33,860 nt of DNA from an uncultured bacterium (GCA_902796305.1 CADBOJ010000068.1:1-33860); one strand, 5' to 3'. Positions 9,073 through 18,237 are shown, numbered from the stretch's first letter. Numbers and translations are program-made. Notes: a model not told the origin generated them from the letters alone.

Positions 9073-10593
9073 TTGGTTGTAGCAACAAAAAGCGCCACGA
9101 TAATAGGTCTGAGCGTTTATGAAATAAATATTGAGACGGATACGGTAAATTCCATTCCGCAAATTGCAATAATCGGTTTGCCGGATACTGCTATATCCGA
9201 AGCAAAAGAGAGATTAAGGCTTGCAATCAAAAATTCGGGATATTCTTTTCCGCAAACAAAAGTGGTAATAAACCTTGCACCTGCGGATTTAAAAAAAGAA
9301 GGGTCATCTTATGACCTTGCCATGGCGGTTGCAATTTTAGCTAAAGAGGGAATAATTGAAGAACCTGAAAGCAATACGGCGTTTATCGGAGAATTATCTT
9401 TAGACGGTTCTTTAAGACCGGTTAACGGAATTTTACCGATTGTTTCAGGATTGTATGAACTTGGTTTTAAAAAAGTAATTTTACCCGAAGAAAATTTAAA
9501 AGAAGCCAGCTTTATTGATAATATTGAAACTCTCGGCGCTGATAATTTATCTCAGGTTGTAAATTATTTAAACGGTAAATCGGATTTAAAAGTTCTAAAA
9601 CAAAAAATTGAAGATTTTATTGATAAAAACGAAAATTTTCCCGTGGATTTTTCAAATATAAAAGGGCAGTCTGTTGCTAAAAAAGCCTTAGAAATAGCCG
9701 CAGCAGGAGCGCATAATGTTTTAATGTCCGGTTCTCCGGGGTCCGGTAAAACAATGTTATCCCGTGCATTTATGTCAATTTTACCTCCTTTAAATAAACA
9801 GGAAGCAATTGAACTGACTAAAATTTATTCTATTGCAGGTTTGTTGGACAGGTCAAAACCGCTTGTAACTTCACGTCCTTTTCGCTCTCCTCACCACAGT
9901 GCAAGTTCTGTCGGAATTATAGGCGGAGGCTCAAACCCTAAACCCGGAGAAATTACACTTGCACACAGAGGTGTATTATTTCTTGATGAAATGGTTGAAT
10001 TTCCGAGGCAGACTCTTGAAGTATTAAGACAGCCTCTTGAGGACAATATTGTTACAATTTCCCGGGCGCAGATAAGTATTCAATATCCGGCTAATTTTAT
10101 ACTTATAGGTGCTATGAATCCATGTCCCTGCGGATATTTGGGCGACAGTAAAAAACAATGCACCTGTTCTGAATATCAAATAAACAAATACCGTTCAAGA
10201 TTATCAGGTCCGCTGCTCGACAGGATTGATATACAGCTTGAAGTCTTAAGGCTTAACGATGATGAATTATTAAACAATAATCAAACAGCCGAAACATCCG
10301 AAACAATAAGAAAAAGGGTAATTGAAGCAAGAAAAATTCAAGAAGAAAGATATAAAAACGATAATATTTTAACTAATTCCGAATTGACACCGAAATTAAT
10401 TAAAAAATACTGTAAAATTGACGATTCTTCAAAGCAGTTTTTAAAAAATGCAATAAATAAATTTAACCTTTCGGCACGAGCATATGACAGAATTCTTAAA
10501 ATCTCAAGAACAATAGCGGATTTAGAAAAAGCAGAAAATATAACCGTTTCCCATATAGCAGCTGCTCTTCAGCTTCGGAGTTATAACAAATGA
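9073..10593 (+). CDS. comM: ComM/YifB family AAA+ ATPase (Mg-chelatase-like)
   Basis: 506 residues in the usual order: an N-terminal Lon-protease-like ChlI domain (about 1-170), then an AAA+ module with Walker A GSPGSGKT at 220-227 and a Walker B region (GVLFLDEMVEF), and a C-terminal helical domain with a Cys-rich segment (NPCPCGYLG...CTC). ComM proteins are hexameric helicases that promote branch migration during integration of transformed DNA; the family is also annotated as Mg-chelatase subunit ChlI-like, but no chelatase role is implied. The start is the TTG at 9073, immediately after the previous stop, with AGGA about eight bases upstream inside the preceding gene. No nearby ATG extends the conserved N-terminus. 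It overlaps engB by four bases (ATGA). Confidence 0.93.
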   Translation: MVVATKSATIIGLSVYEINIETDTVNSIPQIAIIGLPDTAISEAKERLRLAIKNSGYSFPQTKVVINLAPADLKKEGSSYDLAMAVAILAKEGIIEEPESNTAFIGELSLDGSLRPVNGILPIVSGLYELGFKKVILPEENLKEASFIDNIETLGADNLSQVVNYLNGKSDLKVLKQKIEDFIDKNENFPVDFSNIKGQSVAKKALEIAAAGAHNVLMSGSPGSGKTMLSRAFMSILPPLNKQEAIELTKIYSIAGLLDRSKPLVTSRPFRSPHHSASSVGIIGGGSNPKPGEITLAHRGVLFLDEMVEFPRQTLEVLRQPLEDNIVTISRAQISIQYPANFILIGAMNPCPCGYLGDSKKQCTCSEYQINKYRSRLSGPLLDRIDIQLEVLRLNDDELLNNNQTAETSETIRKRVIEARKIQEERYKNDNILTNSELTPKLIKKYCKIDDSSKQFLKNAINKFNLSARAYDRILKISRTIADLEKAENITVSHIAAALQLRSYNK

Positions 10594-11177
10594 AAATAAA
10601 AAATGCAAAATTTTTAATAAGCTCTCCAAATTTAAAACTGTGTCCTGAAACAGCTCTTGCCGAATTTGCACTTCTCGGGCGTTCTAATGTCGGAAAATCT
10701 ACATTTATTAATACGCTGGTTAACAATTCAAAACTTGCAAAAACTTCTAACACTCCGGGGAAAACCAGATTAATTAATCTTTTTGAAGTAAATACGGATT
10801 CAAAATCTTTTATTTTAGCGGATTTACCGGGATACGGATATGCCAAAGTTTCCAAAAAAGAACAGGATATCTGGCAAAAAAATCTTGAAGAATACCTTTT
10901 AAAAAGAGAAAATCTGATTTCAACAGTACAATTTATTGATGCACGGCATGAAATTCAAAAAAATGATTATGCTATGCAGGAATGGCTGAAATTTAACAAT
11001 ATCCAATGTATTAATGTTTTAACAAAATGCGACTATGTGTCAAAAAATGAATTGAATAAAAAAATAGCAGTATTAAAAAAAGAATTTCAAAACGAAGTTC
11101 TGCCTTTTTCATCAAAAAACAGATTTTATGTTGATGATGTTTTAAAAACTTTCGAGGAACTGATTTTAATAAAATAA
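10590..11177 (+). CDS. engB: ribosome biogenesis GTPase EngB (YsxC/YihA)
   Basis: 195 residues, the family's normal size. G1 is GRSNVGKS (30-37), G2 lies at the NTPGKT segment (54-59), G3 is DLPGYG (78-83) and G4 is TKCD. EngB is an essential cytosolic GTPase that assists late assembly of the large ribosomal subunit. The ATG overlaps the stop of comM by four bases, so it is translated from the same message. A strong hairpin terminator begins at its own stop codon. Confidence 0.97.
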   Translation: MKIKNAKFLISSPNLKLCPETALAEFALLGRSNVGKSTFINTLVNNSKLAKTSNTPGKTRLINLFEVNTDSKSFILADLPGYGYAKVSKKEQDIWQKNLEEYLLKRENLISTVQFIDARHEIQKNDYAMQEWLKFNNIQCINVLTKCDYVSKNELNKKIAVLKKEFQNEVLPFSSKNRFYVDDVLKTFEELILIK

Positions 11178-11205
11178 GCGGGAAACAAATTGTTCCCGCT
11201 TATTT
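11172..11205. terminator. bidirectional intrinsic terminator between engB and the thioredoxin gene
   Basis: A 13-bp perfect inverted repeat (11172-11184 against 11193-11205) with a GCGGG/CCCGC core and an 8-nt loop spans the engB stop codon. T-rich sequence flanks it on both strands, so it can end transcription of engB rightward and of the thioredoxin gene leftward. Confidence 0.85.
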
Positions 11206-11223
11206 ATATATGAATTAAATTAA

Positions 11224-11778
11224 CTATTCACCGATTATGTTTAAAACATTATTTTTAACAACTTCTACACTATCAGGGTTGAAGAATGTATTGTTGTCAA
11301 GGTGTTCTTTTTTGCCTTCGGGAGTAATAACGTATACGGTAGGATATCCTTGAACTTCATATTCTTGAACATATTTGCCGTTTTCTTCCTGTTCGCAATT
11401 TACATAAGCAATTGCAAAATTCTTTTTAATTTGAGGGTCTTTTGCAATTTTAGCAAATGTAGGAGCAAATCTCTGGCAGAATCCGCACCAATCCGTATAG
11501 AAGAAAGCTATGATAGGTTTATTTTTAGCAATAGCTTTATCCATTGATTGACCTTTATCGTATTGTTTTGAAATAACAACTTTTTTACCTTCTCCGCCGC
11601 TGGCACCGCCAACATTACCTGCTACGGTATTGTAGATTGATAATCCCAGTGCAATTGTTGAAAATAACAACGAAATTCCAACTAACAGATATAAACATGC
11701 TTTTTTACATGATTTTTCAGATTTTACTTCAACTTGATTTTCTTGTTGTACATTTTGGTTTTCTTGTTCTTGTGACAT
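11224..11778 (-). CDS. membrane-anchored thioredoxin-like protein
   Basis: 184 residues. A Gln/Glu-rich N-terminal tail (1-22) and one membrane helix (about 27-50) precede a Gly-rich spacer and a thioredoxin fold (about 65-184). The active site is W97-C98-G-F-C101, the typical WCxxC, with a cis-proline motif GYPTVYV later. The fold should face the periplasm and act in thiol-disulphide exchange; the reductase partner is not in this window. The start has AGGAG six bases upstream. It lies between its own short upstream region (11779-11844) and the shared terminator, so it appears monocistronic. Oxidase, isomerase and reductant roles cannot be separated from sequence alone. Confidence 0.85.
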   Translation of the reverse strand: MSQEQENQNVQQENQVEVKSEKSCKKACLYLLVGISLLFSTIALGLSIYNTVAGNVGGASGGEGKKVVISKQYDKGQSMDKAIAKNKPIIAFFYTDWCGFCQRFAPTFAKIAKDPQIKKNFAIAYVNCEQEENGKYVQEYEVQGYPTVYVITPEGKKEHLDNNTFFNPDSVEVVKNNVLNIIGE

Positions 11779-11844
11779 ACTAAACTCCTTTTTTATTATT
11801 ATTTATATCTATAACACAAAGTTTTTCATTTTTAAAGTAAACTT

Positions 11845-13107
11845 TTACGAATTTTTACCGCAGCATTTTTTATATTTCAGTCCGGAACCGCATGGGCAAA
11901 GTTCGTTTCTTTTCGCTTTAATTTCCTCTTTATTTTCATCTTCTTTTTCTTCAAAACCCAGCAAATTTGAAAACAATTCGGAATTGAATAATACCGTGAC
12001 GGGTGAAAATACTCCGGAATCAAGATAAGAAGTTTTTGTATTAAATAAAATTTCTTCAAGATTATTAAATTTCGTTTTAAAACAAGTATTTACAACATCA
12101 AAGAAGTTTTCATATTTTTCCGATGCATATTTTAAAACCGACGGCGGAATTTTATCACTCGTTAAAAACTCTTTGATACAATCGGCTTTTCCCTCGATAT
12201 CCTGTTCAAAACATTTAAAAAATGTTTCAAGGAACGGAACTATATACAATCCTCTTTTTTTATCCATCCATAATCCGACATCATAGATTTCTTTATGAGA
12301 AGAAAATCCGCCTATGGCGTTTTGCATAAATGTATCATCATCGCAATTAAATTCTTCTATTTTTATAAATTTATTTTCGGGAACTTTTTCAATGAGTAAG
12401 CTGAAGTCTTCTTTTTTCCCTTCAAGACGATATACGTTAAAAAATTCAATTAATTTATCGGCATATTTATTTGTTGTAACAACATATTCATTTCCGAAGC
12501 ATTCCGAGAATTTTTCATTAAATTCTTTTGCACTGTTTTCAAGCTCCTGACGTTTTTTATCGTTTTTGAAGTATGCGGTTCTGGGGTTTTGAAGCATATA
12601 TCTGATAGCGGTAATTGATGCTCTGTATACATCATATTCGGAAATAACATCATATATTTCTAAAATATACAATGTATTATTTAACTCCATTATTCTTGCC
12701 TGTATATAGTCGTATTTTCCTATTTGTTTAAGGTGATTCATCTTAACCATAGGAATAATTTCAAAATTGGCATTTGAGGTCAAGCATTCCACATCAAAAC
12801 CGTTTGATAAAATTTTATTTACTTTAAAAACGGACGAAAAAGAATTTAAAAGAGAATCGACAATCTCATCGTAAGAATTATTGTTTCTTCTGTAATATTC
12901 CAGTACCCTTAGCCCGTTTTGCATCTTCATATCAAGTGCATATTGAATTATTATGTTATTAAATTCTTTTTCCGAGTCTGTTTCGATATTATTTATTTCA
13001 AGATACTGCTGAAAATCTTCGGATAATTCTTTATCCGATGCAATAAAATCAAGAATATTCTCCATTGTTTTACTTATTAAGTTTAAGTTTTCAACTACGG
13101 TCGGCAT
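11845..13107 (-). CDS. SEC-C motif protein of unknown function
   Basis: 420 residues, soluble, rich in Asn, Glu and Lys. The only recognisable feature is the C-terminal SEC-C zinc-binding motif (about 400-418): C404-x-C406, then C415-C416 in the setting NELCPCGSGLKYKKCCG. The same small zinc motif occurs at the end of SecA and in many unrelated proteins and often mediates ribosome or SecB contact. The first 395 residues match no family I recognise. AAGGAG lies nine bases before the ATG, inside the end of tlyA two bases away, so it is the last gene of the seven-gene leftward run starting at 18237. Confidence 0.8.
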   Translation of the reverse strand: MPTVVENLNLISKTMENILDFIASDKELSEDFQQYLEINNIETDSEKEFNNIIIQYALDMKMQNGLRVLEYYRRNNNSYDEIVDSLLNSFSSVFKVNKILSNGFDVECLTSNANFEIIPMVKMNHLKQIGKYDYIQARIMELNNTLYILEIYDVISEYDVYRASITAIRYMLQNPRTAYFKNDKKRQELENSAKEFNEKFSECFGNEYVVTTNKYADKLIEFFNVYRLEGKKEDFSLLIEKVPENKFIKIEEFNCDDDTFMQNAIGGFSSHKEIYDVGLWMDKKRGLYIVPFLETFFKCFEQDIEGKADCIKEFLTSDKIPPSVLKYASEKYENFFDVVNTCFKTKFNNLEEILFNTKTSYLDSGVFSPVTVLFNSELFSNLLGFEEKEDENKEEIKAKRNELCPCGSGLKYKKCCGKNS

Positions 13108-13109
13108 AA

Positions 13110-13901
13110 TTATTGCTCCTTTTTAAAGTATTTTAAGTATATTAAATATTCGGTATTTTTACTTTTTGCTCCCTGTATCGGGCTTTTTGTAAGCCCGAGA
13201 ACATCAAAACCAAGACTGTTTACATAATTTTTAATATCTTCAATAATTTTTTTATGCACCGAATCGTCTTTTACCACTCCGCCTTTCATGATGTCGGCTC
13301 TGTCCGCTTCAAATTGCGGTTTGATTAAGAGAACACATTCTGCATTGTCGGCTATAAAATTTTTACAATTTTCAAGTACTTTTTTTATTGAAATAAAAGA
13401 TAAATCCATACTCATAAAAACGGGCAATCCGTTTTCTTTAAGCTCTTTTTCATCAAAAACTTCTTCAGGCAGGCAATTTTTGACATTTATTTTTTCAATC
13501 GATTTCACTCTTGTATCCTGTCTTAATTTCCAGGCAAGCTGATTATATCCGCAATCAAGAGCATAGACAAACTTAGCACCGTTTTGAAGCATGCAGTCAA
13601 CAAATCCGCCCGTGCTTGCACCCATATCGATACAAACTTTTTCTTTTAAATCAATATTAAATTCTTTAATTGCATGTTCAAGCTTTAATCCGCCTCTTGA
13701 AACATAAGGAATGGATTCAATTTCAATAAGGGCAGGTTTTTCCTCATTAAAAAGCATACTTTCATCAAATAGCGTTCCTGCTTTTAAAATCGTTTCACCG
13801 TTTATTTTAACATTTCCCGCCAGAATGTTTGCCGAAGCGGAGTTTTTAGTATTAAAAAAACCCCGCTCAAACAAAATTAAATCTAATCTTTTTTTTACCA
13901 C
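13110..13901 (-). CDS. tlyA: TlyA family rRNA 2'-O-methyltransferase (S4 plus FtsJ domain)
   Basis: 263 residues, normal for the family. An S4 RNA-binding domain (about 2-62, starting KKRLDLILFERG) is followed by an FtsJ/RrmJ Rossmann methyltransferase domain with SAM-binding motif D-M-G-A-S-T-G-G-F near residue 93. TlyA proteins 2'-O-methylate cytidines of 16S and/or 23S rRNA and are known for setting capreomycin sensitivity; older annotations as haemolysin are misleading. The start is a GTG (13899-13901) with AAGG six to seven bases upstream. It sits between a small gene and the SEC-C gene with very short gaps, inside the same operon. Confidence 0.93.
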   Translation of the reverse strand: MVKKRLDLILFERGFFNTKNSASANILAGNVKINGETILKAGTLFDESMLFNEEKPALIEIESIPYVSRGGLKLEHAIKEFNIDLKEKVCIDMGASTGGFVDCMLQNGAKFVYALDCGYNQLAWKLRQDTRVKSIEKINVKNCLPEEVFDEKELKENGLPVFMSMDLSFISIKKVLENCKNFIADNAECVLLIKPQFEADRADIMKGGVVKDDSVHKKIIEDIKNYVNSLGFDVLGLTKSPIQGAKSKNTEYLIYLKYFKKEQ

Positions 13902-13910
13902 AAATTTACC

Positions 13911-14171
13911 TTATTGTTCCGGTGAAAGATATCTTTCTTCCTGAAGTGCAACGCCTACTATGTTGCTTGACAGTAATGAAGCTTTTTTAATCGGGCCTAT
14001 CGGTTCAAATTCAACCATCTTAACTTCGGTTGAATTAATTAAAACTTTAAGGTCTTCATATATTTTTTGAGCGTTTTCAAAATATAAAACCATCGGATTT
14101 GCTACATCCTTGCAAAAAATTAAAACTGCTAATCTTGTTTTAATTGTACCTTGTATTTGTTGTTGGCTCAT
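13911..14171 (-). CDS. conserved-looking small protein of unknown function
   Basis: 86 residues, soluble, no signal peptide. An alternating hydrophobic/charged pattern (TRLAVLIFCKD, then a helix around IYEDLKVLINS, then strands VKMVEFEP and NIVGVALQEERYL) suggests a small alpha/beta fold. A strong Shine-Dalgarno (GGAGAG close before the ATG) and its position between tatD and tlyA, with gaps of 20 and 9 bases, show that it is a real gene of the operon. I do not recognise the family. Confidence 0.75.
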   Translation of the reverse strand: MSQQQIQGTIKTRLAVLIFCKDVANPMVLYFENAQKIYEDLKVLINSTEVKMVEFEPIGPIKKASLLSSNIVGVALQEERYLSPEQ

Positions 14172-14191
14172 TTTTCTCTCCTTTTTTTACT

Positions 14192-14953
14192 CTATATACA
14201 CTCTATCTTAAAAAATTTCGAAGCATTTTCGCTTGTTTTAATTACAACGCTGTCATACGGCATATCTTTTAAATTAGCTACTTCCTTAGCAACAAAACCT
14301 ATGTATTTAGGGGAATTTTCCTCTCCTCTGTACGGATGCGGGGTTAAATACGGACAATCCGTTTCAAGCATTAAATTATCAATATCTATATTTTGCACTA
14401 CTTCCTTAATAGCTTTTGCGTTTTTAAATGTAACAACTCCGCCTACTGCAATCTTGTATCCGGCTCTACAGCACAGTTCCATGAATTCGGTTGAGCCTGA
14501 AAAGCAATGAAGAAGAACATTCTTAGCTTTTTCCTGCTGTAGAATATCGTAAGTATCAAGATGAGCTTCTCTGTCATGTACGATTATCGGTAAATTAAGC
14601 TCCAGCGCAATTTGGATTTGATTTATGAAGCAGTTTTTCTGAGCATTTTTGTTTTCTTTTGAATAATGATAATCAAGCCCGATTTCACCTATTCCCACCA
14701 CTTTTTCATCTTTGGAAAGCTCGTATATTTTGCTTGCAATCTTATCGGTAAATTTGTCGGCATACTCTGGATGCACTCCCAAAAGCGCATAAGTATTATC
14801 AAACCTGTGGCATAAATCAAGCACCGGTTCAAAATCTTCAACTCCTGCCGACGGAATTATAATATTCCCGACATTATTATCTCTTGCTTCAATTATACCC
14901 ATTTCGGGATTTGAAAGCATGTTTATATGTGCGTGAGTATCCGTTAATTTCAT
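14192..14953 (-). CDS. tatD: TatD family metal-dependent DNase
   Basis: 253 residues, full length. Metal-site motifs of the TatD TIM barrel are in place: DTHAH at the N-terminus, GEIGLDYH, HDREAH, LLHCFSGS and a late ETDCPYL. TatD enzymes are 3'-5' exonucleases or deoxyribonucleases implicated in DNA repair and in quality control after oxidative damage. Its ATG shares one base with the stop of the upstream gene 14953-15390 (TAATG), which shows coupling. It belongs to the leftward operon gpsA-secreted protein-tatD-small protein-tlyA-SEC-C. Confidence 0.95.
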   Translation of the reverse strand: MKLTDTHAHINMLSNPEMGIIEARDNNVGNIIIPSAGVEDFEPVLDLCHRFDNTYALLGVHPEYADKFTDKIASKIYELSKDEKVVGIGEIGLDYHYSKENKNAQKNCFINQIQIALELNLPIIVHDREAHLDTYDILQQEKAKNVLLHCFSGSTEFMELCCRAGYKIAVGGVVTFKNAKAIKEVVQNIDIDNLMLETDCPYLTPHPYRGEENSPKYIGFVAKEVANLKDMPYDSVVIKTSENASKFFKIECI

Positions 14954-15390
14954 TATCTTGCCACTATTTCAAACTCATCTCCGCCGAAATGTTTTAAGCG
15001 GACATTTTTCTTACCCCTAAGCAATATTAAAGATTTTATTTCTCCCTCTTTCAAGTTGCCATACTGTACTCTTGCGTTTTCGGGATAAATATAGAAAAGA
15101 TGAAAAGTTCTCGGCGTATCATTCAAAAGAAGAATTTTTCTTTTTTTGAAAAATCTGTTCTTTAGGATATATTTTTTATTTTTATCAAAATGCTTAATTG
15201 TTATTATTTCGTAATCGGGAAATAATTTTTGAACATCGTCAATTGAAAGTTCTTTTGAGTTTTCATAAAATTTTAATTCATCTTCAACAAATGTTATTGT
15301 TCTTCCGTCTTTTTCAAAAGTGCAATCCGCATAAGCATTTTGAGAAAATGAAAATAATAAAATTGCAAAAATTAAAAAATATTTTTTCAT
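14953..15390 (-). CDS. secreted protein of unknown function
   Basis: 145 residues with a clear signal peptide: MKKYF, a hydrophobic core and a cleavage site after the AYA at about residue 21. The mature 124 residues are basic and predicted mostly beta, with one Cys near the new N-terminus (ADC). Because that Cys follows AYAD directly, it does not form a standard lipobox (no L-x-x-C), so I do not call it a lipoprotein. No family recognised. AGGAT lies eight bases before the start. It is sandwiched between gpsA (10-base gap) and tatD (one-base overlap). Confidence 0.7.
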   Translation of the reverse strand: MKKYFLIFAILLFSFSQNAYADCTFEKDGRTITFVEDELKFYENSKELSIDDVQKLFPDYEIITIKHFDKNKKYILKNRFFKKRKILLLNDTPRTFHLFYIYPENARVQYGNLKEGEIKSLILLRGKKNVRLKHFGGDEFEIVAR

Positions 15391-15400
15391 AACGTTTATC

Positions 15401-16402
15401 CTAATCTTCTATCTTTAATTTACGATTCATTAATTTATCAAGTATTTCACGAGGTGTAATATTGGTATAAACAGCTTCATATATAGCATTTGAAACAGGT
15501 ACATCAATATTCAATTTTTTAGCCAGTTCGCACAATGCTTTTGAAGTCTTTACGCCTTCCGCAACAGACCCTAATTCCGCTAAAATATCATCAATTTTTT
15601 TACCTTTGGCAATAAGTGAACCTACGGTATAGTTTCTTGAATACGGGCTTGATGCCGTTGCAATTAAATCTCCCATGCCGGATAAGCCGTATAGCGTTTG
15701 AGGATTGGCACCAAGTGCCGTACTTACACGAACCATTTCCGCCATACCACGGGTTAAAAGCGAACCTCTTAAGTTATCCCCGAGCCCCATGGCTCCTGCA
15801 AAACCTGAAGCTATTGCTATAACATTTTTAAGACTTCCGCCAAGCTCTACACCGATTAAATCAGGGTTTGCATAAAGTCTGAATAGTGACGGAACGGTTA
15901 ATAATTCCTGCGTTTTTTTGGCTATTTCCATATTATTTGAAGCAACACTTGCTAATGTCGGATGACCCTCGAGAATTTCTCTTGCAAGTGTCGGACCCGA
16001 TAAAACGGCAAAATTAATATCAGGTAATACTTCTAATATAACTTCGCTCATCCTTTTTAAAGACGGTAATTCAAGACCTTTTGAAAGGTTAACGAGAATT
16101 TGGTTGCTCTTTAAACCGACTTCTTTAATTTGTTCGCATACAGGTCTTATACCCGAAGTTGAAACAACAAGAAGAATAATATCGGCATTATCAAGTGCCG
16201 TTTTCAGATTTGAAGTTATTTCGACTTTTTTATCCAGTTGAATAGAAAGAGGTTTTTCAATTCTTTTTTCGTTGATAAGGGAGGGTGGTAAATCCGAACT
16301 TCTTCCCCAGACGCAAATGTTTTCAAAATTATTATTTAATAATTTCGCTATTGTAAGCCCCCAGCAACCGGGACCCAGCACGGTTAATTTTTTTCCTGTC
16401 AT
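15401..16402 (-). CDS. gpsA: NAD(P)-dependent glycerol-3-phosphate dehydrogenase
   Basis: 333 residues, typical size. The N-terminal Rossmann fold has GPGCWGLTIAKLL in place of the usual GxGxWG, and the motifs SGPTLAREI, ELGGSLKNVIAIASG and GLSGMGDLIATA, which carry the substrate and catalytic lysine region, are all present. It reduces dihydroxyacetone phosphate to sn-glycerol 3-phosphate, feeding phospholipid synthesis; the PlsC genes at the right of the window act later in that pathway. The start overlaps the stop of the upstream transporter fusion by four bases (ATGA), so both are translated from one message. Confidence 0.96.
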   Translation of the reverse strand: MTGKKLTVLGPGCWGLTIAKLLNNNFENICVWGRSSDLPPSLINEKRIEKPLSIQLDKKVEITSNLKTALDNADIILLVVSTSGIRPVCEQIKEVGLKSNQILVNLSKGLELPSLKRMSEVILEVLPDINFAVLSGPTLAREILEGHPTLASVASNNMEIAKKTQELLTVPSLFRLYANPDLIGVELGGSLKNVIAIASGFAGAMGLGDNLRGSLLTRGMAEMVRVSTALGANPQTLYGLSGMGDLIATASSPYSRNYTVGSLIAKGKKIDDILAELGSVAEGVKTSKALCELAKKLNIDVPVSNAIYEAVYTNITPREILDKLMNRKLKIED

Positions 16403-18237
16403 TCCTCCTCCTTGATTTCAATTTCACTTTTTTCCGCAAACGGTGTATCTTTATACATTTTTATTCTTGTAATTTTAATACCGTCGACTTCTAAAATTGT
16501 ATAAGTTATATTTTTATCCTCTACAACATCTCCGACTTCGGGTTCTCTTCCAAGTAAACCGAAAACATACCCGCCTATAGTCTGAAAATCTTCGGACGGA
16601 ATATCCTGATCAAATTTTTCGTTTATGTCATCTATATCGACTTTAGAAGAAACGCTTAAAGTATTATCGTCAAGCCTTACGATTTCAGGGGTTTCTATTT
16701 TATCAAATTCATCATAAATTTCACCCACAATTTCTTCTATAATATCCTCAATTGTAACAATGCCTGCCGTTCCGCCATGTTCATCAACAACAATTGCTAT
16801 TTGATTTTTTGAAGATGTAAAATCCGATAACAGGTCGCTTATAAATTTATTTTCGGGAACTATGAGCAAATCTCTTGCGAGCGATTTAATTGAAAAATTT
16901 TCATCAATATTGTTATTTTTTATGACTTTTAAAACATCTTTGGCATTAATTACACCTACTAAATTATCAACATTGTCTTCGTAAACGGGAATTCTTGTAT
17001 GGCCCGAATTTATAATAACATCGGCAAGATTTTCAATTGATTCGTTTGCATTTATAAAAAATATCTCTGTTCTCGGTATCATAACCTCTTTTACAACGGT
17101 ATTTGCAAATGTAAAGAAGTTAGAGAGCATATTTGCTTCGTGGGAATCTATTGCCCCTATTTTTTCTCCCTCTTTAATGAGCTTATCAAGTTTTTCTTCC
17201 CAGTTATCTTCTTCATCATGCGCTTGAAGTTCAATAGTTACATGGTTTACGTTTTTAACATGTTTTTTTATTTTTCTTTCAAGCATTTGCGCTATATCAT
17301 CGGCATCTTTCATCTGCGTTTCGGGGTCAACTTCGATTGTCATATTGATAACGAGTCCCGATGTGCCAAGGTCAATTGTTTTTAATTCAACAACATGCGT
17401 AATCCCGTGAATTGTACTTGCTACGTTCCTTATAATTTCTTCAACTCTCGGTTCTGCCGATTGAACGGTCAAACTGTTAACATTATTTCTGATTAAATAT
17501 ATTGCAAGACAGAATAATATTATACCGATTAGTATTGATGCAACGGCATCAGGAATATGTGCAAAACGGTAGGGTATGATTTTTGCTATGGTTAATGAAA
17601 TAAAAGCAATAAATACGCCGAAAAATGCCGCAGTATCTTCATACCATACAAATTTGGTCGTGGGGGAATGAATTTTTCTTATATATTTTAAAGATATAAA
17701 AAATTTTTTTAATATATTGGTTTCATATATTTGAGCTTCCGCAACAACGGCAGAACTTGCACTTGCAACCGCCCAGCCCTCAAACATCATACTAACGATA
17801 AGCGCAAAAGCTATATAATTATAGTTTTTTAGCAGTTCATCCGCACCGCTTGAATGGATTAATTTATCAAACCCATGGAAAATCGCAATAAAAGTACCGG
17901 CAAGCATTAATAATGATGCAAACATTGCCCAGATATTTGCTTCAAGACCATATCCGAAAGGATGCTCGTCATCTGCGGGACGTGAACCTCTTTTAATTCC
18001 GACCAATAAACAAATACTGTTAAAAGAGTCGACACCGCTATGGATTGATTCGGCGAGCATTGCCGAACTTTTTGAAAAAAGAAAGCAAATAAATTTAACG
18101 ATTGCAATTCCGACATTTGCAATAAATGCCCTTATTACCGCTCTTAATTTTGTATTATCTATCCTTACTTTATTTTCATCTGTCGCTTCTACTGTATTTT
18201 TGCTGTCCGATATTATATTACTCTCGTCGGATGACAT
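16399..18237 (-). CDS. fusion of a cation diffusion facilitator with a CBS pair and CorC_HlyC domain
   Basis: 612 residues in one open frame. After a hydrophilic tail (1-30) comes a CDF transporter unit with about six membrane helices (35-255): H66-x3-D70 in helix 2, the HPFGYG motif at 92-97, E200-D201 in helix 5 and D230 in helix 6, as in ZnT9-like CDF members. The CDF cytoplasmic domain follows (about 258-340). Residues 345-510 then match the region after the membrane part of CNNM/CorC/TlyC proteins: a linker helix, VMIPRT at 385-390, and two CBS motifs around 415-435 and 478-500 (VVDEHGGTAGIVTIEDIIEEIVGEI). A CorC_HlyC (transporter-associated) domain ends it (about 517-597). Probable role: divalent-cation export gated by adenine-nucleotide or Mg binding at the CBS pair. 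AAGGGA precedes the start. It heads the seven-gene leftward operon. Confidence 0.88.
   Translation of the reverse strand: MSSDESNIISDSKNTVEATDENKVRIDNTKLRAVIRAFIANVGIAIVKFICFLFSKSSAMLAESIHSGVDSFNSICLLVGIKRGSRPADDEHPFGYGLEANIWAMFASLLMLAGTFIAIFHGFDKLIHSSGADELLKNYNYIAFALIVSMMFEGWAVASASSAVVAEAQIYETNILKKFFISLKYIRKIHSPTTKFVWYEDTAAFFGVFIAFISLTIAKIIPYRFAHIPDAVASILIGIILFCLAIYLIRNNVNSLTVQSAEPRVEEIIRNVASTIHGITHVVELKTIDLGTSGLVINMTIEVDPETQMKDADDIAQMLERKIKKHVKNVNHVTIELQAHDEEDNWEEKLDKLIKEGEKIGAIDSHEANMLSNFFTFANTVVKEVMIPRTEIFFINANESIENLADVIINSGHTRIPVYEDNVDNLVGVINAKDVLKVIKNNNIDENFSIKSLARDLLIVPENKFISDLLSDFTSSKNQIAIVVDEHGGTAGIVTIEDIIEEIVGEIYDEFDKIETPEIVRLDDNTLSVSSKVDIDDINEKFDQDIPSEDFQTIGGYVFGLLGREPEVGDVVEDKNITYTILEVDGIKITRIKMYKDTPFAEKSEIEIKEEE

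Noticed and set aside
13110..13901. Haemolysin function for the TlyA gene
   Set aside because: The S4 plus FtsJ architecture marks an rRNA methyltransferase; the haemolysin name is historical.
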